Of a stretch of 47,742 bases of DNA, positions 35,740-43,811 are shown in pieces. Source of the DNA: Streptomyces albus subsp. chlorinus. Lineage in GTDB: Bacteria > Actinomycetota > Actinomycetes > Streptomycetales > Streptomycetaceae. A program made the position numbers and the translations under genes. The notes under the pieces are model-generated. The model searched no databases. It saw nothing but the letters and a program-made list of their open reading frames with translations, and was not told the DNA's origin. The stretch is from the NCBI RefSeq assembly GCF_013302895.1, contig NZ_VJOK01000001.1:5718109-5765850 (forward strand), in the 5' to 3' direction. The first letter of the stretch is position 1; every line of letters begins with the position of its first letter.

Positions 35740-37062
35740 ATGGGTCACACGGCCACGCCCCCGCCGGCCACCGGTGGGCTGACAGCGACGGAGCATCGGC
35801 TGGCCAACGGCCTGCGTGTGGTGCTCTCCGAGGATCATCAGACCCCCGTCGCCGCTGTCTGCCTCTGGTACGACGTCGGATCCCGTCACGAGGTGAAGGG
35901 CCGCACCGGCCTCGCGCACCTCTTCGAGCACCTGATGTTCCAGGGCTCGGCCCAGGTGAAGGGCAACGGGCACTTCGAGCTGGTGCAGGGCGCGGGCGGC
36001 TCCCTCAACGGCACCACGAGTTTCGAGCGCACCAACTACTTCGAGACGATGCCGGCGCACGAGCTGGAGCTGGCCCTGTGGCTGGAGGCCGACCGCATGG
36101 GCTCCCTGCTGGCCGCGCTGGACGAGGAGTCGTTGGAGAACCAGCGCGACGTCGTCAAGAACGAGCGCCGCCAGCGGTACGACAACGTGCCGTACGGCAC
36201 GGCCTTCGAGCGGATGACCGCGCTGGTCTTCCCCGAGGGCCACCCCTACCACCACACCCCGATCGGCTCCATGGCGGACCTGGACGCGGCCTCGCTCCAG
36301 GACGCGCAGGAGTTCTTCCGCACGTATTACGCGCCCAACAACGCCGTGCTGTCCGTCGTCGGTGACATCGACCCGGAGCAGACCCTCGCCTGGGTCGAGA
36401 AGTACTTCGGCTCCATCCCCGGCCACGGGGGCAAGCAGCCGCCGCGCGACGGCTCGCTGCCCGAGCTGATCGGCGAGGAGAAGCGCGAGGTCGTGGAGGA
36501 GGACGTGCCCTCCCGCGCGCTGATGGCCGCCTACCGGCTGCCGCACGACGGCACGCGCGGCGCGGACGCGGCCGACTTGGCGCTGACCGTGCTCGGCGGT
36601 GGGGAGTCCTCCCGCCTCTACTCCCGGCTGGTGCGGCACGACCGCTCGGCGGTGGCCGCCGGCTTCGGGATGCTGCGGCTGGCGGGCGCCCCCTCGCTCG
36701 GCTGGCTGGATGTGAAGGCGTCCAGCGGCGCCGAGGTCGCCGACATCGAGGCGGCGGTCGACGAGGAGCTGCGCCGCTTCGCGGAGGAGGGCCCCACCGA
36801 GGAGGAGATGGAGCGCGCCCAGGCCCAGCTGGAGCGCGAGTGGCTGGACCGGCTGGCGACGGTCGGGGGCCGTGCCGACGAACTGTGCCGCTTCGCCGTG
36901 CTCTTCGGTGACCCGCAGCTGGCGCTGACGGCCGTCCAGCGGGTGCTGGAGGTCACGCGCGAGGAGGTGCGCGAGGTGGCCGCCCAGCGGCTGCGCCCGG
37001 ACAACCGCGCCGTTCTCGTGTACGAACCGCTGGCGAACGACGACGAGGAGGCCGGGCAGTGA
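35740..37062 (+). CDS. M16-family zinc metallopeptidase, catalytic subunit
   Basis: A 440-residue inverzincin of the mitochondrial-processing-peptidase type. The inverted zinc motif HLFEH is in GLAHLFEHLMFQGS (about residues 60-73), and the third ligand Glu lies in VVKNERRQRYDN. LSEDHQTPVAAVCLWYDVGSRHE precedes it. No signal peptide is present, so it is likely cytoplasmic or exported by an unknown route. The downstream gene encodes the matching non-catalytic subunit and overlaps by 4 nt, so the two probably form a heterodimer. ATG 35740 follows GGAAGGGA. Substrate unknown; such enzymes degrade or process oligopeptides. Confidence 0.92.
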   Translation: MGHTATPPPATGGLTATEHRLANGLRVVLSEDHQTPVAAVCLWYDVGSRHEVKGRTGLAHLFEHLMFQGSAQVKGNGHFELVQGAGGSLNGTTSFERTNYFETMPAHELELALWLEADRMGSLLAALDEESLENQRDVVKNERRQRYDNVPYGTAFERMTALVFPEGHPYHHTPIGSMADLDAASLQDAQEFFRTYYAPNNAVLSVVGDIDPEQTLAWVEKYFGSIPGHGGKQPPRDGSLPELIGEEKREVVEEDVPSRALMAAYRLPHDGTRGADAADLALTVLGGGESSRLYSRLVRHDRSAVAAGFGMLRLAGAPSLGWLDVKASSGAEVADIEAAVDEELRRFAEEGPTEEEMERAQAQLEREWLDRLATVGGRADELCRFAVLFGDPQLALTAVQRVLEVTREEVREVAAQRLRPDNRAVLVYEPLANDDEEAGQ

Positions 37063-38489
37063 GCGAGACACCGGCGAGCACGAACCCCGCGGCCGTCGCG
37101 GAAACGGCAGGAAAGAGCATGGAGTTCCACCCGCAGCCGCCCAGCGGCACCCCCAAGCCGTGGGCCTTCCCCACCCCCGGGCGCGGCACACTTCCCAACG
37201 GGCTGACGGTGCTGCGCTGCCACCGTCCGGGCCAGCAGGTCGTCGCCGTCGAGGTCAACCTGGTCGCGCCCCTGGACGCGGAGCCCGAGGGGCTGGACGG
37301 GGTCGCCACCATCATGGCCCGCGCGCTGAGCGAGGGCACCGACAAGCACACGGCGGAGGAGTTCGCCGCCGAGCTGGAGCGCTGCGGCGCCACCCTCGAC
37401 GCGAACGCCGACCACCCCGGGGTGCGGGTCTCGCTGGAGGTCCCCGTCTCCCGGCTGCCCAAGGCGCTGGGCCTGCTGGCCGACGCGCTGCGCGCCCCCG
37501 CCTTCCCGGACAGCGAGGTCGAACGGCTGGTCGCCAACCGGCTGGACGAGATCCCGCACGAGCTGGCCAACCCGGCCCGCCGCGCGGCCAAGGAGCTGTC
37601 GCGGCAGCTCTTCCCCGCCGCGTCGCGGATGTCGCGGCCCCGGCAGGGCACCGAGGAGACGGTGCGGCGCATCGACGCGGCGGCCGTCCGCGCCTTCTAC
37701 GAGGCCCATGTGCGCCCCGCGACCGCCACGGCCGTGGTGGTCGGCGACCTGGAGGGCGTGGATCTGGACGCCGCGCTCGCCGAGACGCTGGGCGCCTGGA
37801 CGGGTTCGGCCGCCGAGGCCCGCCCGATGCCGCCCATCACCGCCGACGACACCGGACGGGTCGTCATCGTGGACCGGCCCGGCGCGGTGCAGACGCAGCT
37901 GCTGATCGGCCGCGTCGGTCCCGACCGGCACGACCGCGTGTGGCCGGCCCAGCTGCTGGGCGTCTACTGCCTGGGCGGCACCCTCACCTCGCGGCTGGAC
38001 CGGGTGCTGCGGGAGGAGAAGGGCTACACCTACGGTGTCCGCGCCTTCGGCCAGGTGCTTCGTTCGGCGGAGGACGGGACGGGCGCTTCGCTGCTGGCCA
38101 TCAGCGGCTCGGTCGCCACGGATGTCACCGGTCCCGCGCTGGCCGACCTGTGGCAGGTGCTGCGCGTGCTGGCGGCCGAGGGGCTGACCGACGAGGAGCG
38201 GGACGTGGCGGTGCGGAACCTGGTGGGCGTGGCGCCGCTGCGCTACGAGACGGCGGCGGCGGTCGCCGGGACGCTGGCCGACCAGGTCGAGCAGCACCTG
38301 CCGGACGACTACCAGGGCCGGCTCTACGCCCAACTCGCCGAGACCGGCACGGTGGAGGCCACGGCGGCGGCCGTCAGCGCGTTCCCGGCCGACCGGCTGG
38401 TGACGGTGCTGGTCGGTGACGCGTCCCAGATCACCGAACCTGTACGCGAGTTGGGCCTCGGCGAGGTCACGGTCGTCTCCGGCTCCTGA
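37059..38489 (+). CDS. M16-family peptidase-like protein, non-catalytic subunit
   Basis: A 476-residue partner of the upstream M16 peptidase. The position of HxxEH is occupied by LDGVATIMARALSEGT, so zinc ligands are lost. The substrate-positioning Arg/Tyr pair typical of the non-catalytic subunit is kept in SRLDRVLREEKGYTYGV (about 308-324). This matches the alpha/beta division seen in mitochondrial processing peptidase and bacterial M16B pairs. Its start GTG overlaps the stop of the catalytic gene, indicating coupled, equimolar synthesis. It ends before the hairpin at 38614-38647. Confidence 0.92.
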   Translation: MSETPASTNPAAVAETAGKSMEFHPQPPSGTPKPWAFPTPGRGTLPNGLTVLRCHRPGQQVVAVEVNLVAPLDAEPEGLDGVATIMARALSEGTDKHTAEEFAAELERCGATLDANADHPGVRVSLEVPVSRLPKALGLLADALRAPAFPDSEVERLVANRLDEIPHELANPARRAAKELSRQLFPAASRMSRPRQGTEETVRRIDAAAVRAFYEAHVRPATATAVVVGDLEGVDLDAALAETLGAWTGSAAEARPMPPITADDTGRVVIVDRPGAVQTQLLIGRVGPDRHDRVWPAQLLGVYCLGGTLTSRLDRVLREEKGYTYGVRAFGQVLRSAEDGTGASLLAISGSVATDVTGPALADLWQVLRVLAAEGLTDEERDVAVRNLVGVAPLRYETAAAVAGTLADQVEQHLPDDYQGRLYAQLAETGTVEATAAAVSAFPADRLVTVLVGDASQITEPVRELGLGEVTVVSGS

Positions 38490-38613
38490 GGCACGTTCCC
38501 CGCCGGGCGACGGCCGCGAGGAGGGCGCCGGGGGCGGCTCGCGGGTGTCTCCAGGGCGCCCGGAAGACCGCCTGGAAACGGCTCGGGAACCCCGGCCGCG
38601 GTGGGGGAAACCG

Positions 38614-38647
38614 GGGCCCGGGAGGAGGAATTACTCCTTCCGGGCCC
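38614..38647 (+). terminator. terminator of the M16 operon
   Basis: GGGCCCGGGAGGAG (38614-38627) pairs with CTCCTTCCGGGCCC (38634-38647) with one mismatch around GAATTA. Confidence 0.75.
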
Positions 38648-38796
38648 TTCCTGATGTCCGTTTCCGCTGCGGTTGTGGCGAGTTGGAGTGTGGCGAAGAT
38701 GACAAACGCGGGGATTCGTTTGCCGCTCGGAGTTGGCCACGTCTAGCGTCGTTGGCGCTGTCCGTCAGAAGTGACCGCACCCGCGGCCGACGGGCA

Positions 38797-38946
38797 GCGA
38801 TCGCCGAATCCCCGAGGGGAACTGCCCGAGGGGGACCGGGGACCCAACCGAGTCCCATGGGGTGAATCGGACGGCCTCGCACGAGGCGGTCCGTAGGAGA
38901 CCTTCCTGCTCCGAACCCGTCAGCTAACCCGGTAGGCGAGAAGGAA
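38797..38946 (+). ncRNA. ydaO-type cyclic di-AMP riboswitch
   Basis: The leader of the M23 peptidase gene contains the conserved ydaO blocks in order: GATCGCCGAATCC (about 38799-38811), GGGGTGAATC (38859-38868) and GCTAACCCGGTAGGCG (38923-38938). Variable stems lie between them, including ACGGCCTCGCACGAGGCGGT. In actinomycetes this class binds cyclic di-AMP and controls cell-wall hydrolases such as Rpf proteins and M23 peptidases. Binding of the ligand turns expression off in known cases. The exact 5' boundary is uncertain. Confidence 0.85.
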
Positions 38947-38966
38947 GGAAAGGAGTACGCCTCCGT

Positions 38967-39791
38967 ATGGCGTTCACCCGTGCCACCGGCAAGCACAGGC
39001 GTCCGAGCAAGGCTCGCAAGGCCTCGGCGGGAGCGGCGGGTATAGCCGGCCTCGCCACCGTGGGCGTCGTCGGGTCCATCGCCTCCCCGGCCTTCGCCGC
39101 GAGCGGTGGCGGCCAGAACCAGAGCGGCATCCAGCACAGCCCCCAGGTGCGGGAGGCCCTCGCCGCCCCGATCTCCGACACGCTGGACGAACAGGCCTAC
39201 GACCAGGTGCTCACGGCCGAGCAGGCCAAGGCCGAGACCGAGGCGAAGGAACAGGCCGCCAGGGCCAAGGCCGAGGCCAAGCGGAAGGCCGACGAGGCCA
39301 AGCGCAAGGCCGCCGCCGAGAAGGCGCAGAAGGCGCACGAGGCGAAGCTGAAGGCCGCCAGGGACGCCGAGCGCGCGAAGCTCGACCAGTACGTGCTGCC
39401 CGTCGAGGGCTCCTACGTCTCCACCGGCTACAAGCAGGGCGGCGGCATGTGGTCGTCCGGCAGCCACACCGGTATCGATTTCCACGCGGGCATGAACACG
39501 CCGGTCCGGTCCGTGGCCGCCGGTGAGGTCGTGGAGGCCGGCAACGGCGGGGCCTACGGCAACAACATCGTCATCAAGCACAAGGACGGCACGTACACGC
39601 AGTACGGCCACCTCAACTCGATCGGCGTGTCCGTCGGCCAGACGGTGAAGGCGGGCCAGCAGATCGGCCTGTCCGGCTCGACGGGCAACTCCTCCGGTCC
39701 GCACCTGCACTTCGAGGCCCGCACCGGCCCGGAGTACGGCTCCGACATGGACCCGATCGCCTATCTGCGCCAGCACGGCGTCAAGATCTGA
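38967..39791 (+). CDS. secreted M23-family (LytM) peptidoglycan endopeptidase
   Basis: A 274-residue cell-wall hydrolase predicted to cut peptide cross-bridges. A signal peptide with a basic start and the core AAGIAGLATVGVVGSIASPAFA ends at about residue 36 (AFA-ASG). Residues about 76-135 are an Ala/Lys/Glu-rich coiled coil (AKAETEAKEQAARAKAEAKR). The LytM domain carries the zinc ligands in SHTGIDFHAG (His and Asp) and GPHLHFEA (the HxH pair), so it should be active. Expression is likely gated by the upstream c-di-AMP riboswitch, linking it to envelope and osmotic homeostasis. ATG 38967 follows AAGGAG by 11 bases. Confidence 0.93.
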   Translation: MAFTRATGKHRRPSKARKASAGAAGIAGLATVGVVGSIASPAFAASGGGQNQSGIQHSPQVREALAAPISDTLDEQAYDQVLTAEQAKAETEAKEQAARAKAEAKRKADEAKRKAAAEKAQKAHEAKLKAARDAERAKLDQYVLPVEGSYVSTGYKQGGGMWSSGSHTGIDFHAGMNTPVRSVAAGEVVEAGNGGAYGNNIVIKHKDGTYTQYGHLNSIGVSVGQTVKAGQQIGLSGSTGNSSGPHLHFEARTGPEYGSDMDPIAYLRQHGVKI

Positions 39792-39830
39792 CCGGCTGTC
39801 CGGGCTCGCGTCCTCGCGGCGGTCCTCTGT

Positions 39831-39866
39831 GAGGGGCGAAGGGACCACCAGGTCCCTTCGCCCCTC
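39831..39866 (+). terminator. terminator of the M23 peptidase gene
   Basis: Perfect 16-bp arms, GAGGGGCGAAGGGACC (39831-39846) and 39851-39866, around the loop ACCA, followed by CTTTC. Confidence 0.9.
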
Positions 39867-39898
39867 CTTTCTCCGCCCGGGAACGGCCCGGGAACGAC

Positions 39899-39936
39899 GA
39901 GGGGGGCGCCGCACCATCAGGTGCGGCGCCCCCCTC
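39899..39936 (-). terminator. terminator of the HPr gene
   Basis: Perfect 17-bp arms (39899-39915 and 39920-39936) around a 4-nt loop, just downstream of the minus-strand HPr gene. It stands back to back with the M23 terminator. Confidence 0.88.
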
Positions 39937-39974
39937 GTACGCGTCCGCGGCGACGGCCCGGACGCACCGTCCGG

Positions 39975-40256
39975 TCAGACCGTCTCGGGCAGCTCCTCCA
40001 GCCCCTCGGCGACCAGCTTGGCCAGGCGGTCGAGGGCCGCCTCGGCGCCGTCGGCCTCGGAGGCCAGGACGATCTCCTCGCCGCCCTCGGCGCCCAGCCC
40101 CAGGACGCCGAGCATGGAGGCCGCGTTGACGGGGTTGCCCTCGCCCTTCCGGACGGTGACCGGGACCCCGGAGGCGGAGGCGGCACGGACGAAGATGGAG
40201 GCGGGGCGGGCGTGCAGCCCCTCGGCCCAGCCGACGGTGACGCGGCGCTCAACCAT
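39975..40256 (-). CDS. ptsH: HPr phosphocarrier protein of the PTS
   Basis: A 93-residue HPr: receives phosphate from enzyme I on a histidine and passes it to sugar-specific EIIA proteins. The active His is in GLHARPASIF (residues about 14-23). The segment around the usual regulatory serine is NAASMLGVLGLGAEGGEEI, so a serine is present, though HPr kinase is not expected in Streptomyces. The frame is open to 40340, but ATG 40256 is preferred because GAAGGG lies seven bases upstream and the conserved fold begins there. It is divergent from the patA-like gene. Confidence 0.92.
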   Translation of the reverse strand: MVERRVTVGWAEGLHARPASIFVRAASASGVPVTVRKGEGNPVNAASMLGVLGLGAEGGEEIVLASEADGAEAALDRLAKLVAEGLEELPETV

Positions 40257-40369
40257 GGTGTTGCCCTTCGGGTCGGTGAGGTTGTCTAGACCAGTCTCGC
40301 ACGCGTGTCCGCGTGCACCGCGACGATACGACGCGAGCACCGCGCGCCCCCGCGTACGCCCCTCCGCCG

Positions 40370-40375
40370 TACGCT
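40370..40375 (+). promoter_or_regulatory. -10 element TACGCT, leaderless promoter
   Basis: TACGCT lies 6 nt before ATG 40382, with no Shine-Dalgarno sequence, in the divergent HPr/patA intergenic region. Confidence 0.5.
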
Positions 40376-40381
40376 GGCCCC

Positions 40382-43129
40382 ATGCCGACCCCCGAGGAGC
40401 GCGCCTATCCCACCCACTGGGAAGCGGACATCGTGCTGCGCGACGGGGGCACCGCCCAGGTCCGGCCGATCACGCCCGACGACGCGGAACGGCTGGTCAG
40501 CTTCTACGAACAGGTGTCCGACGAGTCGAAGTACTACCGCTTCTTCGCGCCCTACCCGCGGCTGTCCGACCGCGACGTGCGCCGGTTCACCCACCACGAC
40601 TACGTGGACCGGGTCGGTCTCGCGGCGATCATCGGCGGAGAGTTCATCGCGACCGTCCGCTACGACCGCATCGACCACCTCGGCCGCCCCGCGGGCCAGC
40701 CCGCCGACGAGGCGGAGGTCGCCTTCCTGGTCCGCGACGACCAGCAGGGCAGGGGAGTGGCCTCCGCGCTCCTGGAACACATCGGCGCGGTCGCCCGGGA
40801 ACGCGGCATCCGCCGGTTCGCCGCGGAGGTGCTGCCAGCCAACACCAAAATGATCAAGGTGTTCACGGACGCGGGCTACTCCCAGAAGCGCAGCTTCGAG
40901 GACGGCTCGGTCCACCTCACCCTCGACCTGGAGCCCACCGAGCGCTCCCTCGCCGTCATGCGGGCCCGCGAACAGCGTGCCGAGGCCCGCTCCGTGGCCC
41001 GCCTGCTGGCCCCCGGCTCGGTCGCCGTCGTCGGCGCCAGCCGCACCCCGGGCGGGGCCGGGCGGGCGGCACTGGGCAGCCTGCGCACGGGAGGCTTCAC
41101 CGGGCGCGTCTACGCCGTCAACCACGCGCTCGATCCGCACGGCCCGGCGGAACTGGCCGGGGTGCCCGCCTTCCGGTCGGTGCGGCAGATCCCCGAGCGG
41201 GTCGACCTGGCCGTGCTCGCCGTTCCCGCCGACCAGCTCCGCGCGGCCGTCGGGGACTGCGGGGAGGCCGCCGTGCAGGGCCTCGTCGTCCTCTCCGAGG
41301 GGGTCGGCCGCACCGAGCAGCGCGCCCTGGTGCGGCTCGCCCGCTCCTACGGCATGCGGCTCATCGGTCCGGGCGCGCTCGGACTCGTCAACACCGGTGC
41401 GGACGTGCGGCTGAACGCCACCCCTGCCATCCGGATGCCCGCGCGGGGCCGCATCGGGGTCTTCACCCAGTCGGGCGCCATCGGCGTCGCCCTCCTCGAC
41501 GGGCTCGACCGGCGCGGCGTCGGCCCCTCCTCGTTCGTCTCCGCGGGCAACCGTGCCGACGTCTCCGGCAACGACCTTCTCCAGCACTGGGACGAGGACC
41601 CGGACACCGATGTCGTCCTGATGTACCTGGAGTCCATCGGGAACCCGCGCAAGTTCACCCGCCTCGCCCGGCGCACGGCGGCCCGCAAGCCCGTCGTGGT
41701 CGTCAAGGGAGCCCGGCACCGGGGCAGCGCGCCGCCGCCCGGGCACGCCGCGCCCGCCTCCCGCACCCCGGACGCCACCGTCTACGCGCTGCTGCGCCAG
41801 GCGGGCGTCCTCATGGTCGACAGCTTCACCGAACTGCTGGACACCGGGGTGCTCCTCGCGGAGCAGCCGCCGCCCGCGGGACCGCACGTGGGCATCGTGG
41901 GCAACACGGAGGCGATGAGCCTGCTGACCTACGACGCGTGCCTGCACGACGGGCTGCGCCCCCGCCCGGTGACGGCGCTGCCCGGCTCGGCCGCGCCGGG
42001 CGACTTCGGCCGGGCGCTGCGCGAGGCCCTCGCCGACGCGGCCACCGACGCCGTGCTCGTCACCGTCATCCCCACCGTCCCCGCCGAACTGCCCGGCGGC
42101 GTCGGCACCCACCGCCCGGACACCCCGCCCGACGGCCAGGTCGAGGCCCTCGCCGACGCGCTGCGGGAGGCCACCGACGCCGTCGCGGCCGGGGAGAAGG
42201 CCGCGCGCAAACCGGTGGCCGTCGTCCATCTGGCGATGGAGGGGCTGCAGAAGGCGCTCGCCGCCCGGGGCCTGCCCTCCTACCCGACACCCGAGCGCGC
42301 CTCGCGGGCCCTGGCCGAAGCGGTGCGCTACTCCCGGTGGCGCGCGGAGGCCGCCACCCCCGGCAAGGTTCCCGACCTGGAGGTCGACGAGTCCGCCGCA
42401 GACCGGCTGCTGGCCGCCGCGACGCCTGCCTCCCCCGAACGCGGCCGCACCCTCACCGACGAGGAGACCGCGCGGCTGCTGCGCTGCTACGGCATCGCGG
42501 TCCAGCCCACCCTGCCCGCGCCCGACGCCGACACGGCCGCCGAGGCGGCCCGCATCCTCGGATACCCCGTCGCGCTCAAGACCACGGCGCCCCACCTGCG
42601 GCACCGCGCCGATCTGGGCGGCGTGCGGCTGGACATCGCCGGTGAGGCGGGGCTGCGCCGCGCCTACGCGGAGCTGACCGGGGCGCTCGGCGCCCCCGGC
42701 GAGCTGCGCCCCGTCGTCCAGGCGATGGCCCCGCGCGGTGTCGGAACCGTCATCCGGGGCACCTTGGACCCCGCCATCGGCGCCGTCCTCTCCTTCGGCC
42801 TCGCGGGCACCCCGTCCGACCTGCTCGGCGACACGGCGCACCGGCTGGTGCCCGTCACCGACAAGGAGGCCGCGGAACTGGTGCGCGCGATCCGCTCGGC
42901 GCCGCTGCTGTTCGGCTGGCGCGGCGCCGAGCCCTCCGACACGGCGGCCCTCGAAGAGGTGCTGCTGCGCGTCTCGCTGCTGATGGACGACCATCCCCAG
43001 GTGGTCGCCGTGGAACTCGATCCGGTGGTGGTCGCCCCACGCGGTGTGACCGTGCTGGGCGCCGCCGTCCGCGTCGCCGACCCGGGACACCGCCCCGACC
43101 TGGGCGCCCGCAGGCTCCCGGCGTACTGA
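40382..43129 (+). CDS. PatA-type protein acyltransferase: N-terminal GNAT plus NDP-forming acyl-CoA synthetase-like domain
   Basis: A 915-residue protein with a GNAT domain first (about 1-195; acetyl-CoA loop DDQQGRGVASALLEHI). The NDP-forming acyl-CoA synthetase-like region follows: the CoA-binding fold SVAVVGASRTPGGAGR, ligase domains with GRIGVFTQSGAIGVALLDG, and an ATP-grasp segment ending DDHPQVVAVELDPVVV. This domain order is that of S. lividans PatA, which acetylates and inactivates acyl-CoA synthetases, whereas the enterobacterial Pat has the GNAT last. The synthetase part probably senses acyl-CoA instead of catalysing. Ala/Pro-rich stretches interrupt the middle. ATG 40382 is favoured by the TACGCT just upstream; a frame open from 40313 lacks support. 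Confidence 0.88.
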   Translation: MPTPEERAYPTHWEADIVLRDGGTAQVRPITPDDAERLVSFYEQVSDESKYYRFFAPYPRLSDRDVRRFTHHDYVDRVGLAAIIGGEFIATVRYDRIDHLGRPAGQPADEAEVAFLVRDDQQGRGVASALLEHIGAVARERGIRRFAAEVLPANTKMIKVFTDAGYSQKRSFEDGSVHLTLDLEPTERSLAVMRAREQRAEARSVARLLAPGSVAVVGASRTPGGAGRAALGSLRTGGFTGRVYAVNHALDPHGPAELAGVPAFRSVRQIPERVDLAVLAVPADQLRAAVGDCGEAAVQGLVVLSEGVGRTEQRALVRLARSYGMRLIGPGALGLVNTGADVRLNATPAIRMPARGRIGVFTQSGAIGVALLDGLDRRGVGPSSFVSAGNRADVSGNDLLQHWDEDPDTDVVLMYLESIGNPRKFTRLARRTAARKPVVVVKGARHRGSAPPPGHAAPASRTPDATVYALLRQAGVLMVDSFTELLDTGVLLAEQPPPAGPHVGIVGNTEAMSLLTYDACLHDGLRPRPVTALPGSAAPGDFGRALREALADAATDAVLVTVIPTVPAELPGGVGTHRPDTPPDGQVEALADALREATDAVAAGEKAARKPVAVVHLAMEGLQKALAARGLPSYPTPERASRALAEAVRYSRWRAEAATPGKVPDLEVDESAADRLLAAATPASPERGRTLTDEETARLLRCYGIAVQPTLPAPDADTAAEAARILGYPVALKTTAPHLRHRADLGGVRLDIAGEAGLRRAYAELTGALGAPGELRPVVQAMAPRGVGTVIRGTLDPAIGAVLSFGLAGTPSDLLGDTAHRLVPVTDKEAAELVRAIRSAPLLFGWRGAEPSDTAALEEVLLRVSLLMDDHPQVVAVELDPVVVAPRGVTVLGAAVRVADPGHRPDLGARRLPAY

Positions 43130-43198
43130 CGGCGGGCGCGGCGGGCAGGGGGGCGTACCCGGGGGAACGGGCAGGGGCTGAGCCGCCGTGCGGCCCCG

Positions 43199-43204
43199 TA
43201 GGAT
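43199..43204 (+). promoter_or_regulatory. -10 element TAGGAT, leaderless promoter
   Basis: TAGGAT, the commonest actinomycete -10, lies 7 nt before ATG 43212 without a Shine-Dalgarno sequence. Confidence 0.6.
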
Positions 43205-43211
43205 GGCTGTC

Positions 43212-43811
43212 ATGGCGAAGACCGGTACGACGACCCAGGGGCTGCGCGAGGCGATCGAACGCAGCGGCTACTACCCGGCTCTCGTGGCCGAGGCCGTCGA
43301 GGCGGCGGTGGGCGGGGAGCCTGTGGCCTCCTACCTCGTGCACCAGGAGACGACGTTCGACTCCAACGAGGTGCGCCGCCATGTCACGGTCCTGGTGCTC
43401 ACCCGCACCCGCTTCCTCGTCAGCCACACCGACGAGCAGGCGGCGGACGGCACCTCGCCGTCGCCGTACGCCACCACCTCCACCGAGTCGGTCAAACTGG
43501 AGCGGATCTCCTCCGTCGTCCTCTCCCGCGTGGTGGCCAACCCGGAGTCCTACACGCCCGGCACCCTGCCCCGCGAAGTGGTCCTGACCATCGGCTGGGG
43601 CGCCGTCTCGCGGCTCGACATGGAGCCGGCCACCTGCGGCGACCCCAACTGCGAGGCCGACCACGGCTACACGGGCTCCGCCACCGCCGACGACCTCTCC
43701 CTGCGGGTCAGCGAGGCCGGGGACGGCCCCGACACCGTCCGTCAGACCCTCGCCTTCGCCCAGGCACTGTCCGAGGCCACCGCCGGCACCCGGGTCGGAC
43801 CCTCGCAGTGA
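43212..43811 (+). CDS. DUF5998 family protein
   Basis: A 199-residue actinobacterial protein of unknown function. Recognisable segments are LREAIERSGYYPALVAEAVE, ASYLVHQETTFDSNEVRRHVTVLVLTRTRF and LTIGWGAVSRLDMEPATCGDP. CGDPNCEADHGYTG could form a small metal site. No membrane segment or signal peptide. ATG 43212 is chosen because of the TAGGAT leaderless promoter, although the frame opens at 43188. Its stop overlaps the start of the phosphodiesterase gene (GTGA), so the two act as a coupled pair, possibly in the same process. Confidence 0.85.
   Translation: MAKTGTTTQGLREAIERSGYYPALVAEAVEAAVGGEPVASYLVHQETTFDSNEVRRHVTVLVLTRTRFLVSHTDEQAADGTSPSPYATTSTESVKLERISSVVLSRVVANPESYTPGTLPREVVLTIGWGAVSRLDMEPATCGDPNCEADHGYTGSATADDLSLRVSEAGDGPDTVRQTLAFAQALSEATAGTRVGPSQ

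Noticed and set aside
32547..36365. 1272-codon plus-strand frame
   Set aside because: Antisense to parC and then out of frame with the M16 gene; composition typical of a GC-rich shadow.
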